Assembly (NCBI GenBank): GCA_030538185.1
Contig: JAUNUK010000003.1
Location: forward strand, 236,125 to 300,124
Direction of reading: 5' to 3'
Source of the DNA: Actinomycetaceae bacterium
GTDB taxonomy: Bacteria; Actinomycetota; Actinomycetes; Actinomycetales; Actinomycetaceae
DNA length: 64,000 nucleotides
How positions within the stretch are numbered: position 1 is the stretch's first letter; every line of letters starts with the position of its first letter. Below are positions 47,888 through 57,510 of this stretch, piece by piece. The position numbers and the translations under genes are program-made. The notes beneath the pieces are model-generated. The model saw nothing but the letters and a program-made list of their open reading frames with translations, did no database searches and was not told where the DNA came from.

Positions 47888-49564
47888 TTAGTAACGGAAG
47901 ACCGAAATCCCCCGTCGTAGTCGCTCAGATTGTGAAGCCAAGGAGTCAATATCAGTGCGAATCGTGTTGACTGCTTGGGAAGCATCCCTAGTACCCTGCG
48001 CCAAATTCTGTGTATTGGCCGCAATCGAATCCATGCCGCCAGAAACCTCTTGCACAGAGCGCGACATCTCGTTGGTCGTCGCCGTCTGTTCCTCCACGGC
48101 AGACGCAATGGTCATCTGGAAATCCGAAATCTGCTTGATGATTTCAGAGATTTCAGCAATGGCTCGCACAGCATGATCGGTATCTTCTTGGATCTGTTGG
48201 ACGCTAGTAGAGATCTCCTCGGTCGCCCTGCCGGTCTCTGAGGCCAGGTCCTTGACTTCACCAGCGACGACGGCAAAGCCTTTGCCTGCATCCCCAGCGC
48301 GAGCAGCCTCAATAGTGGCGTTTAAGGCCAGCAGGTTCGTCTGTTCAGCGATCGAGGTGATGGTCTTGACAACCTCGCCAATCTGTTGGGAAGACTCACC
48401 CAGTTTTCCGACAATCACATTGGTGCTATCGGCTACCTCTGTGGCTGCTTGCGCAATCCGAGACGCCTCGTTGGCATTTGTCGCAATTTCTCGGATGGAG
48501 GCACCCATTTCCTCGGCACCAGCGGCAATGGACTGCACATTGTGAAGGACTTCACTGGTTTGGGTTGCGACAGTGTCGGCTTCTTCACCAGCCCCTTGAG
48601 CGGCTTGAGCAATCTTGTCTGTCGACTCGGAAATAGTCGAAGCAGAACCTGCAACATCGTGGGTGAGTACGGCGAGGTCAGACACCAGATCCACTAGTTT
48701 CGATTGTGCAATCTGCAGATCTTGAGCCATCGTGCCCAGTTCGTCGTTGCTCTTGACGTTGACGGGTGCGTTTAGATTGCCCGCTGACAGTTGATGGATG
48801 GGGGCACGTAAATCATTGATCCCTTTAAGAATCCCCCTTGAAGTGAGAGTCGAGACGGCAATCAGCCCCAGAAGGCCAACAAGCGCTACCACCAGGGTTA
48901 CACCGAAAGCGAGCGTAGCTTGGGCATTCATGGCAGCAGATGTTTCATCTACGTGGGCCTTTAAGGTGTTGACGAGCGCATCAGATGTCTCGAAAATCTT
49001 CTCAAAGACCTCGTACATGTCACCGTCTAGATATTTATTTGCTGTCTCGACCTTATCCGGATCTCGGTCTTCGATCATGGCAAACATATTTTCGGATAAG
49101 GATAAATAGCTATCCCAATGAGTCCCCAGTTGATTAAGGAGTTCTTTTTCTTCAGGGTTTAATACCTCTGTTGGGAACTCAGCTAAAGATTGTTTCAGAT
49201 CAGAAGTTGCTGTCGCATATCCCTCTTCTAACACCTTGACATCATCGGGAGGGACGACCTCGGGATCGCGCATAGCGACACGCAAAAGTGCCTCTTGCCA
49301 ACCCTCAATATCAGCAACATATGTTTTCATTCCCAGCGCTGCTGAAGAGGAAGAATGGATAGCTTCTAAATATTTGTATCGTTCTTGAATCTTACCCGTT
49401 AGAATCAAAGACGTACCTGCTGAAATAATCAAAGCAAGTGCGCCAATAAGACCAATCGCACCTAATTTTAGTTTCAGACTGAAACCTTTAGTCTTTTTTG
49501 ATTGCATTGTGGGTGCGTCGGGCGTTGCTACCGGTATTTCATGGGAGTTGTCACTATTTTGCAT
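47888..49564 (-). CDS. Methyl-accepting chemotaxis protein
   Basis: 558 residues from ATG 49564 (AAGGA upstream); an upstream TTG at 49624 would add 20 residues. TM1 at about 33-55 and TM2 near 215-240 enclose a helical sensor domain (four-helix type); a HAMP segment follows, and the signalling hairpin is [30 protein letters not shown] (about residues 410-450). It senses a ligand and controls CheA. No che or flagellar gene is in the window, so the motile partners are elsewhere. Confidence 0.93.
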   Translation of the reverse strand: MQNSDNSHEIPVATPDAPTMQSKKTKGFSLKLKLGAIGLIGALALIISAGTSLILTGKIQERYKYLEAIHSSSSAALGMKTYVADIEGWQEALLRVAMRDPEVVPPDDVKVLEEGYATATSDLKQSLAEFPTEVLNPEEKELLNQLGTHWDSYLSLSENMFAMIEDRDPDKVETANKYLDGDMYEVFEKIFETSDALVNTLKAHVDETSAAMNAQATLAFGVTLVVALVGLLGLIAVSTLTSRGILKGINDLRAPIHQLSAGNLNAPVNVKSNDELGTMAQDLQIAQSKLVDLVSDLAVLTHDVAGSASTISESTDKIAQAAQGAGEEADTVATQTSEVLHNVQSIAAGAEEMGASIREIATNANEASRIAQAATEVADSTNVIVGKLGESSQQIGEVVKTITSIAEQTNLLALNATIEAARAGDAGKGFAVVAGEVKDLASETGRATEEISTSVQQIQEDTDHAVRAIAEISEIIKQISDFQMTIASAVEEQTATTNEMSRSVQEVSGGMDSIAANTQNLAQGTRDASQAVNTIRTDIDSLASQSERLRRGISVFRY

Positions 49565-49787
49565 TGTATTCCTTGAATCAGCTTCGAGACTTCGGGATAG
49601 TAGTAGTTCTCTACCGTTATTCAAATCTTCGGCATCGCAGAGAGAAGTATGACAAAAACCTCAAAGAATTCTACAAATTGAACATATCACGTTTCGCCGA
49701 GGGCGACGCAGCAAATACTCAATCGAATTATTGATCCATCACATAAGGTCAACGCTGGTTTATGAATCATCATAAAGATACATCTCG

Positions 49788-49872
49788 CGGAGGATGGGGG
49801 ATTCGAACCCCCGAGGGCTTGCACCCAACACGCTTTCCAAGCGTGCGCCATAGGCCACTAGGCGAATCCTCC
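49788..49872 (-). tRNA. tRNA-Ser(GGA)
   Basis: 85 bases on the minus strand with acceptor GGAGGAT/ATCCTCC, anticodon loop TTGGAAA (anticodon GGA), a long variable arm (TGGGTGCAAGCCC) and TTCGAAT T loop. CCA is not encoded. Confidence 0.95.
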
Positions 49873-49945
49873 CGGCGTACGCACTTGGTAAGAAGCGCGC
49901 AACAGCTCACGAGTATAACCCACGGTTGTATCGAGTAGCAAAAAC

Positions 49946-50755
49946 TTATTTTCCACCATCCTTGGTGGGGCGCCAGTCGGGATCTTCATCGCTACTCGCT
50001 ACCAAGAGCCACGCATCAAGCAGGACTTCACTACCCGAGATAACCCCACGAGCCACCGGGATAAGTTTCGCCGCCTTCGCTCGTTCAACAAGGGGTCTGA
50101 CCTTCTCTGCTTGGACTGGAGACAGGGTACCGATCAAGGATTTTTCATCAATTTTGGCTGAGATTACGCCATTTCTTTCGATATCAAGAGCAACAGCGAT
50201 GGAGACTTCACGCCCTGTTGAAATAAGAGGACGTAAAATATTTGCGTGTGATTCTACGTCTGAAAGTGGCATTTCCTCGCCATAGGGCAAGACGGTAAAA
50301 GCTTTGCGTGGAAATTTATTCACAGGCCCCACGCCACCCACAGGCGGCATGGTCAGAGTAACCCTATGGACCAGGCGGGACTTGGTGCGTTGCGCCCAGA
50401 CCCTTGCCGGGACAACTAAGTTCATTGACTGTCTTTCCAGGCCATTCATCTCAACCACATACGACGCCGCGTCATCATTCCTTAGGCGCCCGACCCAATA
50501 GCCGTCCACCCATACCGAGGTGGCACAGTAATCCCCTCTATTTTTTGGTTCACGTCTCAGATATGCCCAAGTGTCGTACTCTGCCCCGTTGTAATCCTCG
50601 ACGTTGTATCCGTGGAACATGGCTTCGAAAGAGCCATCGACTCCCTCGGGATCGTCAACTTCGCAATGAACAGAGGGGGAATCCCACCCAGGAAAGCTTG
50701 TGGCATGAGGGGCTGGTATAGCACCTTTGTTTTGGGAGCCTGAGAACCAAGACAT
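49946..50755 (-). CDS. Unknown soluble protein
   Basis: 269 residues, no membrane helix. It contains EVDDPEGVDGSFEAMFHGYN and SVWVDGYWVGRLRNDDAASYVVEMNGLE, a pattern reminiscent of short HIRAN-like beta domains but too weak to call. The second half is helical (LSPVQAEKVRPLVERAKAAK). A 12-base tandem repeat (ctgctagtaaac twice) lies in the leader just upstream. Function not recognised. Confidence 0.7.
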   Translation of the reverse strand: MSWFSGSQNKGAIPAPHATSFPGWDSPSVHCEVDDPEGVDGSFEAMFHGYNVEDYNGAEYDTWAYLRREPKNRGDYCATSVWVDGYWVGRLRNDDAASYVVEMNGLERQSMNLVVPARVWAQRTKSRLVHRVTLTMPPVGGVGPVNKFPRKAFTVLPYGEEMPLSDVESHANILRPLISTGREVSIAVALDIERNGVISAKIDEKSLIGTLSPVQAEKVRPLVERAKAAKLIPVARGVISGSEVLLDAWLLVASSDEDPDWRPTKDGGK

Positions 50756-50881
50756 GATGGCAACCCTTCCTGCTAGTAAACCTGCTAGTAAACCTGTAGC
50801 GATGCTGAATCGCCCTCATCCAGGTTATCGGTGGAATAAAGAGAACATTAATGAATCCGGCATGTTCACTATTTGCAGGAT

Positions 50882-51493
50882 TCAAGAATCATCGGAAGAG
50901 GATGCCTCCTCTTCCGATATGGGAGTACAGTTTTCAAGGGGCGAAACAGGTTCTTTCTTGTCAATTGCGCTCCACTGATCTTTCGTGATCGTCCCAATAA
51001 ATTCTTCACCCAAAATCACGTCAAGCTGCGCAGATGGCCTCTGAGTAAGAACCACAACTGCACCTGGAAAAAGCCTTGATAAAGAGTATGCGTTGGCAAC
51101 CCCTGTGCGACCAGCTTGGATTTCGACATTGCCTGAATAGACACCAGTGGGATTATTGCCGACTGGCCCAACTGAGACACCAAATTCTTTTAGGCTGGCT
51201 GCGGTCTCTTGGGCGAGGCCACCTCGAGTGGTTCCATTCAAAACATTTGCCACAATCTCCTCCAAAGCAGGTGGAGCACCTTCAGGAACACAAGGCGGCA
51301 AATCAGGATCAGCGACCTCTTCGGCTGAAAAACTAGAGCCAATAGGAAGACTCAATAGCCCCGAGGCAAAGGGAAGTGCGAGCACAACCAATAAAGCACC
51401 CACAATGGCGATGGTTCCAAAGACAACGATCTGCCTACGTAGCAAGTTACGCCGACGCCAGGCTCTGCTCTGTTCGGGGGTTATACCGATCAT
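50882..51493 (-). CDS. Membrane-anchored LytR C-terminal-domain protein
   Basis: 203 residues from ATG 51493. A basic start (RRNLLRRQIVVFGTIAIVGAL) leads into one membrane helix at about 20-43. Outside, VANVLNGTTRGGLAQETAASL is the start of a LytR_C domain (about 80-175), which binds or contacts wall components. No LytR-CpsA-Psr catalytic domain is present. Likely cell-envelope associated; precise role unknown. The tail EEEASSSDDS is acidic. Confidence 0.82.
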   Translation of the reverse strand: MIGITPEQSRAWRRRNLLRRQIVVFGTIAIVGALLVVLALPFASGLLSLPIGSSFSAEEVADPDLPPCVPEGAPPALEEIVANVLNGTTRGGLAQETAASLKEFGVSVGPVGNNPTGVYSGNVEIQAGRTGVANAYSLSRLFPGAVVVLTQRPSAQLDVILGEEFIGTITKDQWSAIDKKEPVSPLENCTPISEEEASSSDDS

Positions 51494-51533
51494 CGTCACG
51501 CTACAACGGTAGCCTATGTTCATTCCTGAAGGC

Positions 51534-52979
51534 TTAGACACCCTGACTTTCTTCATCCGCAGAGCTGGTTTTAGCTCCAGCATCAGTAACTTCTGCCTTA
51601 GCGTGACGTTTCCTGTAGGCAAGCGATTGGAGCTCAATGCCGGCTGGTGCCGAGGCAGGTGATGCTTGCTCAAGGTTTGTCCCACGCAGTTTCGAGATAG
51701 CACGCATGATGTGGTAAATAACAATCGAAGCGGCCGATCCCAGCGCGATGCCTTCGAAGGTTATGTCACCCAGGTTCCACGTGAAGTTAGCAATCGCGAC
51801 GACCATCGCGACTGCGGCAGTGTTCAGGTTTACCGGATCAGAGAAGTCCACCTGATTTTGTACCCAAATCCTCACACCAAGCATCCCGATCATCCCGTAT
51901 AAAACCGTGGCGGCGCCGCCCAAAACTCCCGCTGGGATGGTGGCGATAATGACGCCGAACTTCGGCAACATCGATAAACCGAGTGCCATGATGGCAGCCA
52001 CGACGTAAGCAACTGTCGAGTACACGCGGGTAGCTGCCATAACGCCAATGTTCTCGGCGTAGGTCGTCGTGCCCGAACCACCACCAGAACCCGCCAAAAC
52101 TGTTGAGAGCCCGTCTGCAATCAGGGCGCGTCCTGTGATGTCATCTAGGTCCTTGCCAGTCATTGCCGACACGGACTTGACGTGGCCGACGTTCTCAGCA
52201 ACCAAGACCAATACGACCGGCACAAACAAACCGACAAGAGACCAATCGAATGTGGGGGTTGTAAAGGTTGGGATGCCGATCCAATCAGCTTTCCCAATGG
52301 CTTCAAAGTTAACTTCGCCCGTTACACAGGCGAATAGGTAACCTATCAAGACGCCCAAAAGGATTGAAAGGCGTCCAATAATCCCTTTGAACAGCACGGT
52401 TATAAGCAAAATAGACACGATGGTGACGATGGCAGTGGCTGGGGCTTGCTTGACGTTATTCCAGGCGGCTGGGGCAAGGTTGAAACCGATGAGCGAGACA
52501 ATCGCACCCGTAACTATCGGGGGCATAATTTTGTCAATCCAGTGTGCACCTGCGATATGAACAATCACACCAACAATCAGCAGGGACGCTCCCGCCATTA
52601 TGATGCCTCCTTGAGCCAAAGATTTCAGACTTTGGTCGAGGGCGGCTCCGCCATTAGCCACATAGCCGGTAACAGCTCCGATGGGAGCAATCAGAGCAAA
52701 GGATGAACCCACATAGGAAGGGAGACGGCCTGCGGTGATGAGGATGAATAACAGCGTTCCGATACCCGTGAAGAACAATGTGGTCGCTGGGTCGAAGCCT
52801 GTCAGCAATGGGACCAAGAAGGTGGCACCAAACATGGCAACCACGTGTTGGGCACCTATGCCTATAGTGCGAGGCCAGCTCAGGCGTTCATCGGGTTGAA
52901 CTACCTCACCAGGAGCAATTGCCCTACCGTCACCGTGTAAACGCCAGGTGAAAAGAGGGGTTCGTGTGGGTTTATTCAT
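51534..52979 (-). CDS. Uracil/xanthine permease (NCS2 family)
   Basis: 481 residues from ATG 52979 (AAGG upstream; earlier frame is not conserved). About 14 helices. The NCS2 landmarks are LVLVAENVGHVKSVSAMTGKD (acidic substrate residue) and GSGGGSGTTTYAENIGVMAATRV. Closest in style to uracil permeases (UraA/PyrP). Proton-coupled import of a nucleobase; with upp at 58 kb it fits uracil salvage, but xanthine or another base cannot be excluded. Confidence 0.92.
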   Translation of the reverse strand: MNKPTRTPLFTWRLHGDGRAIAPGEVVQPDERLSWPRTIGIGAQHVVAMFGATFLVPLLTGFDPATTLFFTGIGTLLFILITAGRLPSYVGSSFALIAPIGAVTGYVANGGAALDQSLKSLAQGGIIMAGASLLIVGVIVHIAGAHWIDKIMPPIVTGAIVSLIGFNLAPAAWNNVKQAPATAIVTIVSILLITVLFKGIIGRLSILLGVLIGYLFACVTGEVNFEAIGKADWIGIPTFTTPTFDWSLVGLFVPVVLVLVAENVGHVKSVSAMTGKDLDDITGRALIADGLSTVLAGSGGGSGTTTYAENIGVMAATRVYSTVAYVVAAIMALGLSMLPKFGVIIATIPAGVLGGAATVLYGMIGMLGVRIWVQNQVDFSDPVNLNTAAVAMVVAIANFTWNLGDITFEGIALGSAASIVIYHIMRAISKLRGTNLEQASPASAPAGIELQSLAYRKRHAKAEVTDAGAKTSSADEESQGV

Positions 52980-53230
52980 CGCAGACCTTTTCTCGTGTGC
53001 CGGATTGCGACCCGACCGAGACGCGACCTGGCGAAAATCAGTCATGCAGAACTCGGCATCGTGCCACAACGCTTGCCGAAAAACCAGCATAGCCCCGAAA
53101 GATGCGTGCAGAAAAACCCGGTGATGAGAGGTAGTCTGTTTACGGATCTACGCTTGTGGGGATGCCGTGCCGTCCTCGGGACGTAAAACCCGGATCGGTT
53201 ATGGAACAGAATCTGTAAAGGAGGAAGAAA

Positions 53231-53650
53231 ATGTCAACCACGTCTACCTCTCCTTCAGAAATTTTCAACGGAAACGATGCTGATTATCTTCCTGGCAGCG
53301 TTTCAAGCCGGGAGACTATTAACGGTCAATCTGTGTATGTTTCACATTTTCCAGGCACTGAATTAGTGGACTCTCGCGCAGTTTTCTGTGGTCCCGGATA
53401 TTGCGCACCACACGCTCAAACCGCAGCAATTGCTATTGTCGCCCTCGTACTAAGCCTTTTGTCGTGGATATTGGGGCCTGTCACATCTGTGTTATCCGTT
53501 GTTGCATTGCCTGTGTCTATTATCGCTGCTCATCGACTCAAAAATTCGATCAATAGGGGTCAACAAATGGCACGGGCTTCCATTGTGCTTTCCTCCATGG
53601 CCTTGGCAATGTTGCTGTTAGTAGTGTTGAGCCAGCTAATTGCTAACTGA
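53231..53650 (+). CDS. DUF4190-like small membrane protein
   Basis: 139 residues after a strong AAGGAGG. The N-terminal 65 residues are polar and end HAQTAAIAIVALVLS; two helices follow with a HRLKNSINRGQQMARASI turn typical of DUF4190. Function unknown. Its 3' end overlaps the convergent gene by 15 bases. Confidence 0.75.
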   Translation: MSTTSTSPSEIFNGNDADYLPGSVSSRETINGQSVYVSHFPGTELVDSRAVFCGPGYCAPHAQTAAIAIVALVLSLLSWILGPVTSVLSVVALPVSIIAAHRLKNSINRGQQMARASIVLSSMALAMLLLVVLSQLIAN

Positions 53651-54214
53651 GGGTAATGCACAGGTGGCACTGCCCTCAATCATGGGTGGACCAGCATTTA
53701 GACGTCGGAGCTGATACATTTCGTCGACAGTTAGCCACAGGTAACCCAAAACCGTCATCAGCAGGAAAGCGACCAGGGTAATCGCTGGAGGATCGACGAC
53801 GCTGCGCAAGACGATGATCAAAGCCATTGGCGCAATCGATACAAAAGCTCCCAGCCACACGATTTTGAACGCGCGTGGTTCATAGGTCATCCCGGTTGTC
53901 ACCCGGCGGCTTACCGACCAAGCAACTGCTGTTGTCAGAGCAACACCAACGATCATTGCCACAAAAGAGAGGAATGAGTTCAGAACCGAAACCGCTGCAG
54001 CGGCCAAACCAGCAGTTGCCGCCAAAGCCAAGCGCATCCACCAGGGGAAGGCTGCGATTTTTGCGGCGGTTGCAAACGCAATGACAGGTTCGTCAATGCG
54101 CAAGATGATATCCATTAATTCCGTTGTCGAATAGAATCGATCTTCGGCTGCATCAGGGTGGATCAAAGGGTCTATATACGCATCGGTGTCTAGCACTGTC
54201 CCTTGTGCGCTCAT
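53636..54214 (-). CDS. Unknown four-helix membrane protein
   Basis: 192 residues with about four or five hydrophobic segments (LALAATAGLAAAAVSVLNS, FVAMIVGVALTTAVAWSV, WLGAFVSIAPMALIIVL, TLVAFLLMTVLGYLWL). Polar ends face the cytoplasm. No family recognised. It ends inside the 3' end of the convergent DUF4190-like gene. Confidence 0.72.
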   Translation of the reverse strand: MSAQGTVLDTDAYIDPLIHPDAAEDRFYSTTELMDIILRIDEPVIAFATAAKIAAFPWWMRLALAATAGLAAAAVSVLNSFLSFVAMIVGVALTTAVAWSVSRRVTTGMTYEPRAFKIVWLGAFVSIAPMALIIVLRSVVDPPAITLVAFLLMTVLGYLWLTVDEMYQLRRLNAGPPMIEGSATCALPSVSN

Positions 54215-54390
54215 CGTCTCACACCCTAACGTTCCAATAGTGAATTGTTCCTTGGATACCTAATCAGGATAGTTCAGACTATAGTCCTATTTGCCCGGTC
54301 AGGGTTTAATCGCCCAAACAACACTTGTCCTTCAGCAACATATTGCAATGGACTCTGTTCTCAGGTTGCCTTTGATGAAAAACTGGGGGC

Positions 54391-55566
54391 GTGAAGCGAC
54401 TCTTTGGCAATTTACGACCCCTTGTACCAAACAGGAATCAAGGTCTGGGCATCCTTGCCGCCCTCGGGATTGCTCTGGTTTCTCTAGCCGTCAATCGATT
54501 TATACCCCTGTTGTCCGGGCTTCTGATTGCGATTTTATTGGGGATGTTGCTGAACAATGTGGGGTTGATTCGTCGCAGATTTAGGCCGGGTTTGGCTTAC
54601 TCTGCCAAGACGATTTTGCGTCTGGGGGTCATCCTTTTGGGCTTCCGTTTGTCGATTCCTCAGGTGTTAAGCCTTGGGATCGGCCCGATCATCACGATCA
54701 TCGTGACCGTTGTGTGCACGTATGTCGTAGCTTTGGGCTTAGGTTGGTTGATGCGCATCGGTCATTCCACCCGGGTCTTGACCGCTACTGGTACGGCCAT
54801 TTGTGGAGCGGCTGCCGTGGCAGGCATGTCTTCGGTTTTGCGTCCTCAACGCACCGTGTATCGCAACGGCAGCTTTGTCGACGATGACGAGGTTCAGGCG
54901 GCGTCGGCTACCGCGATCGCAACTGTCACCTTATTCGGCACCTTCGCCATGTTGTTGGTTCCAGTTTTGGGAACGTGGCTGGGACTCAACGCCTCTCAAC
55001 TTGGGGTTTGGATCGGTTCAGCCATTCACGAGGTCGGCCAGGTCGTCGCAGCAGCGGGATTCATAAGTCCAGAGGTTTCGGAGGTCGCCACGGTCACAAA
55101 GCTTGGCAGGGTCGTCCTTTTGGCCCCCTTGGTAGCCATTGTCGGCTTATGGGAGGCCCACAAATTCAAGACCATTTACGAGGGCGGCGCGGTACTGGGT
55201 GCGGAACTTGATGAGGGCTCTGCGGGTTCCCAGGGTGTTGCGAGTGCCGACGCAACTGAGTCGGACGGGGTGAAGCCGTCGGAGAAAGCAGCGGTGAAGG
55301 TGCCGATCATTCCGGGGTTCGTCCTCGGGTTTTTAGCCATGGTCGTGTTACGTTCTGTACTCGGTTCCCCGGAATATCTGATGTCAACAATTGACGTGGT
55401 TGACATGATTGCCACTTTCTTATTGACTCTTGCAATGGGAGCGATGGGCACGGCGGTGAACCTGAAGGCAGTCGTCACAACCGGGCGCCGCGCGATGATC
55501 TTGGGTTTCCTTGTCTGTCTGATCGCCGGGGCCGTGTCTTTGGCCGCTGTGCTGATAGTCATGTAA
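54391..55566 (+). CDS. YeiH family putative anion (sulfate) exporter
   Basis: 391 residues from GTG 54391. NRFIPLLSGLLIAILLGMLLNN, KTILRLGVILLGFRLS, RVLTATGTAICGAAAV and the later AIHEVGQVVAAAGFIS are the UPF0324/YeiH landmarks, with about ten helices. A hydrophilic stretch (GSAGSQGVASADATESD) near 280-300 separates the last two helices. The family may export sulfate or a related anion; substrate not proven. Confidence 0.85.
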   Translation: MKRLFGNLRPLVPNRNQGLGILAALGIALVSLAVNRFIPLLSGLLIAILLGMLLNNVGLIRRRFRPGLAYSAKTILRLGVILLGFRLSIPQVLSLGIGPIITIIVTVVCTYVVALGLGWLMRIGHSTRVLTATGTAICGAAAVAGMSSVLRPQRTVYRNGSFVDDDEVQAASATAIATVTLFGTFAMLLVPVLGTWLGLNASQLGVWIGSAIHEVGQVVAAAGFISPEVSEVATVTKLGRVVLLAPLVAIVGLWEAHKFKTIYEGGAVLGAELDEGSAGSQGVASADATESDGVKPSEKAAVKVPIIPGFVLGFLAMVVLRSVLGSPEYLMSTIDVVDMIATFLLTLAMGAMGTAVNLKAVVTTGRRAMILGFLVCLIAGAVSLAAVLIVM

Positions 55567-55690
55567 AACGTGGTTATTGTGGCTGAAGGCACCTGATATA
55601 CTTCTTCGCTGTGGTGTGTCGAGTTCAGACATCCACAAAATCGGTAGCGTGTCCTCGCTTGATATTGAGGACGTCTAGTCGTTTACCGAG

Positions 55691-55778
55691 GGTAGCGTGT
55701 CCGAGCGGCCGAAGGTGCAGCACTCGAAATGCTGTGTGGGGCAACCCACCGTGGGTTCAAATCCCACCGCTACCGCCA
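55691..55778 (+). tRNA. tRNA-Ser(CGA)
   Basis: Acceptor GGTAGCG/CGCTACC, anticodon loop CTCGAAA (anticodon CGA), long variable arm, and CCA encoded (55776-55778). The array of small related genes begins 130 bases downstream on the opposite strand. Confidence 0.95.
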
Positions 55779-55865
55779 TTTTTACAGTCACAATCCTCGT
55801 CCTTCCGACAAACGGGCACAAAAACCCGGACACGGTTACATCGGGAAACCGGACAGGAAACACGA

Positions 55866-55925
55866 AACCCACCAACTGATTGGTGGATTCCTAGAAAAAA
55901 TATGGGATTCAACTATGCAACAGCG
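55866..55925. repeat. 3' hairpin repeat, copy a (after small gene 1)
   Basis: CCACCA, loop, TGGTGG (55869-55886), then TTCCTAGAAA and the stop codon of the gene ending at 55913. About 75 percent like 56667-56730, with the stop codons at the same place. Confidence 0.65.
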
Positions 55926-56200
55926 TCAGCCTTGGCCTTCATGGCGTTAATAGCTCGACGGAAAGTGTAATCTGCCCCGGTGTCTGACGCGTCCCCAATA
56001 TAGGCGTCTAACCAGGAAAGAAGATCTATAGGAATACTCTTACCACGTAAGGCTAGCGCGTCCATGCCTATGGCTAACGCGCCATAATCTTCACCGAAGC
56101 TCACATCACCAAGAAACAGGTCCTTGTTTGCGGGGTCAAGCCGCTCGCGCACAGCATCAAGGCAGCGTTGCCACATTAGATCGTCATCAGCGGATAACAC
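55913..56200 (-). CDS. Small paralogous protein 1, immunity-like
   Basis: 95 residues from GTG 56200, chosen for AAGGGAG 7 bases upstream; a longer frame would overlap the neighbour. Acidic and helical. SIPIDLLSWLDAYIGD and the ALAIGMDALALRG helix before it match segments in the three neighbours (VPEVLIQRLLDFYEGD, IPDEVLVEMREFVESH and IDADLLDIADTVMRQE). No known family is recognised. The related genes in tandem look like an immunity-gene array of a toxin system. Confidence 0.62.
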   Translation of the reverse strand: MLSADDDLMWQRCLDAVRERLDPANKDLFLGDVSFGEDYGALAIGMDALALRGKSIPIDLLSWLDAYIGDASDTGADYTFRRAINAMKAKADAVA

Positions 56201-56274
56201 GGAACGCTCCCTTCGACCTTGGCAAATTACTGTCGCTGTAATCAATAATATCCACCTTGACATTCTGTTGAGGC

Positions 56275-56595
56275 TTACTCGTCTTCTCTTCCTGTCTTGC
56301 TTAAGGTTAGGCATGTCGGCTGCACGTCGGCCGCAGATTTTTTGGCAATTTCTATCTGGGCACGAACCGCCTGGGCATCGAAGGATTCATCACCTTCGTA
56401 GAAGTCAAGTAACCGCTGGATGAGAACCTCAGGTACGGCAAAACCTTTATCACTCAAGCCGCCTATGACCCAGGCACAAGAAAACGCAGGGGCGTTGAAC
56501 CTCGCGTCTTCCGCACCCTTGGCTAAATGCTCTTCACCTTTGGAATAAGCCAAATTAATAAACTCTTGCACCAAATCCTCTGGTAACTCGATCAT
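56275..56595 (-). CDS. Small paralogous protein 2, immunity-like
   Basis: 106 residues, ATG 56595 with AGGTGA upstream. FSCAWVIGGLSDKGFAVPEVL followed by LDFYEGDESFDAQAVRAQI parallels the other members of the array. Soluble and acidic; no cysteine-rich or membrane segment. Function unknown. Confidence 0.62.
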   Translation of the reverse strand: MIELPEDLVQEFINLAYSKGEEHLAKGAEDARFNAPAFSCAWVIGGLSDKGFAVPEVLIQRLLDFYEGDESFDAQAVRAQIEIAKKSAADVQPTCLTLSKTGREDE

Positions 56596-56666
56596 GCTTC
56601 ACCTGCCTCAGCCTAACTAGCGCAAACATAGACAACCAAAGACGAATTTATTGATTCTATCACTCC

Positions 56667-56730
56667 AAACCACCAGACAAACCTGGTGGGTTCCTAGAAA
56701 CATATTGAGTTCAGCTAAGTAGCAGCCAAC
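56667..56730. repeat. 3' hairpin repeat, copy b (after small gene 3)
   Basis: CCACCAG, loop ACAAAC, CTGGTGG (56670-56689), then TTCCTAGAAA and the stop of the gene ending at 56715. Related to 55866-55925; the pair shows that a gene with its terminator was duplicated. Confidence 0.65.
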
Positions 56731-57053
56731 TCAGCGTCATGTGTGAGCATCCGCTCACACATCCACGCACTCAACCGAAAAGCGGACACATCAGAGTCTT
56801 TGTGGCTTTCCACAAACTCACGCATCTCAACCAAGACTTCATCAGGGATACGTAAACCATGCTCTGCATAGAAAGGCTCTAGCGTTGAAAGCGCGAGTAA
56901 AGACTCGCCAACGTACCACAACATCATGAGATCATGGCGGTCTTCTGACCCCTCAGGCATCAACGGTAGCGCGGCTTTCGCCAGCAGCGCCTCAAACGAA
57001 TCATCATCACGCAAATTCGCTAATCCCTGCGCAAACCTCTCCTCATCACCCAT
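56715..57053 (-). CDS. Small paralogous protein 3, immunity-like
   Basis: 112 residues from ATG 57053. LMMLWYVGESLLALSTLEPFY is followed by LRIPDEVLVEMREFVESHKD, the same order of helices as the neighbours. Acidic, soluble. GAGGGG lies about 14 bases upstream, rather far. Function unknown. Confidence 0.62.
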   Translation of the reverse strand: MGDEERFAQGLANLRDDDSFEALLAKAALPLMPEGSEDRHDLMMLWYVGESLLALSTLEPFYAEHGLRIPDEVLVEMREFVESHKDSDVSAFRLSAWMCERMLTHDAELAAT

Positions 57054-57247
57054 TCTAGAATTCTACCCCTCTTTCCTGCCGTATTAGTGGATGGGAGGCG
57101 TGACTGGATTGGATGAAATAGGGTATTTCTTGATGTATTTCCGCAGTTGAAACAGGCCTTTCCAAGTCTTGTCACAACCAACCATGGTGACCACATCGTG
57201 GCAACTTTGCTAGGTGACAATGAGGGTAAGCAATTACACCTGCCACT

Positions 57248-57510
57248 GTGGAGACAAGTGAAACAGATGTTGACCTACTCGACATGATAGAAAACGCGCC
57301 CGAAAAACTCATGGCTAACTCCCGTGCCTTTGAGAAGACACCGTCCTGGAAGATATCAAGACCGCCAGAGACTCCAAACACGAGGCAGAGGAAACACTGG
57401 TTGCTGCTGTTGCACGCGCCCGAGCACAAGGGGTCAGCTGGGCTGCTATCGGTGGGCTACTAGGAATCAGCCGCCAAGGCGCACAGTCTTACTACGCCGA
57501 GAGGATCTAG
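57248..57510 (+). pseudogene. Small helix-turn-helix protein broken by a frameshift
   Basis: The frame from GTG 57248 encodes METSETDVDLLDMIENAPEK, then the family sequence continues in another frame near 57334-57340 as DTVLEDIKTARDSKHEAEET and ARARAQGVSWAAIGGLLGIS. That last part is a typical HTH of small regulators (GVSWAAIGxxLGISRQGAQ), ending at TAG 57510. One added or lost base explains it. It overlaps the end of small gene 4 by 4 bases. A sequencing error cannot be excluded. Confidence 0.6.

Noticed and set aside
50765-50800. Tandem repeat ctgctagtaaac
   Set aside because: Only two copies in a leader; no evidence of function.
57054-57247. Possible HicA-like remnant (frame reading NHGDHIVATLLGDNEGKQLH)
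   Set aside because: Short, without start or clear family residues; too weak to call.
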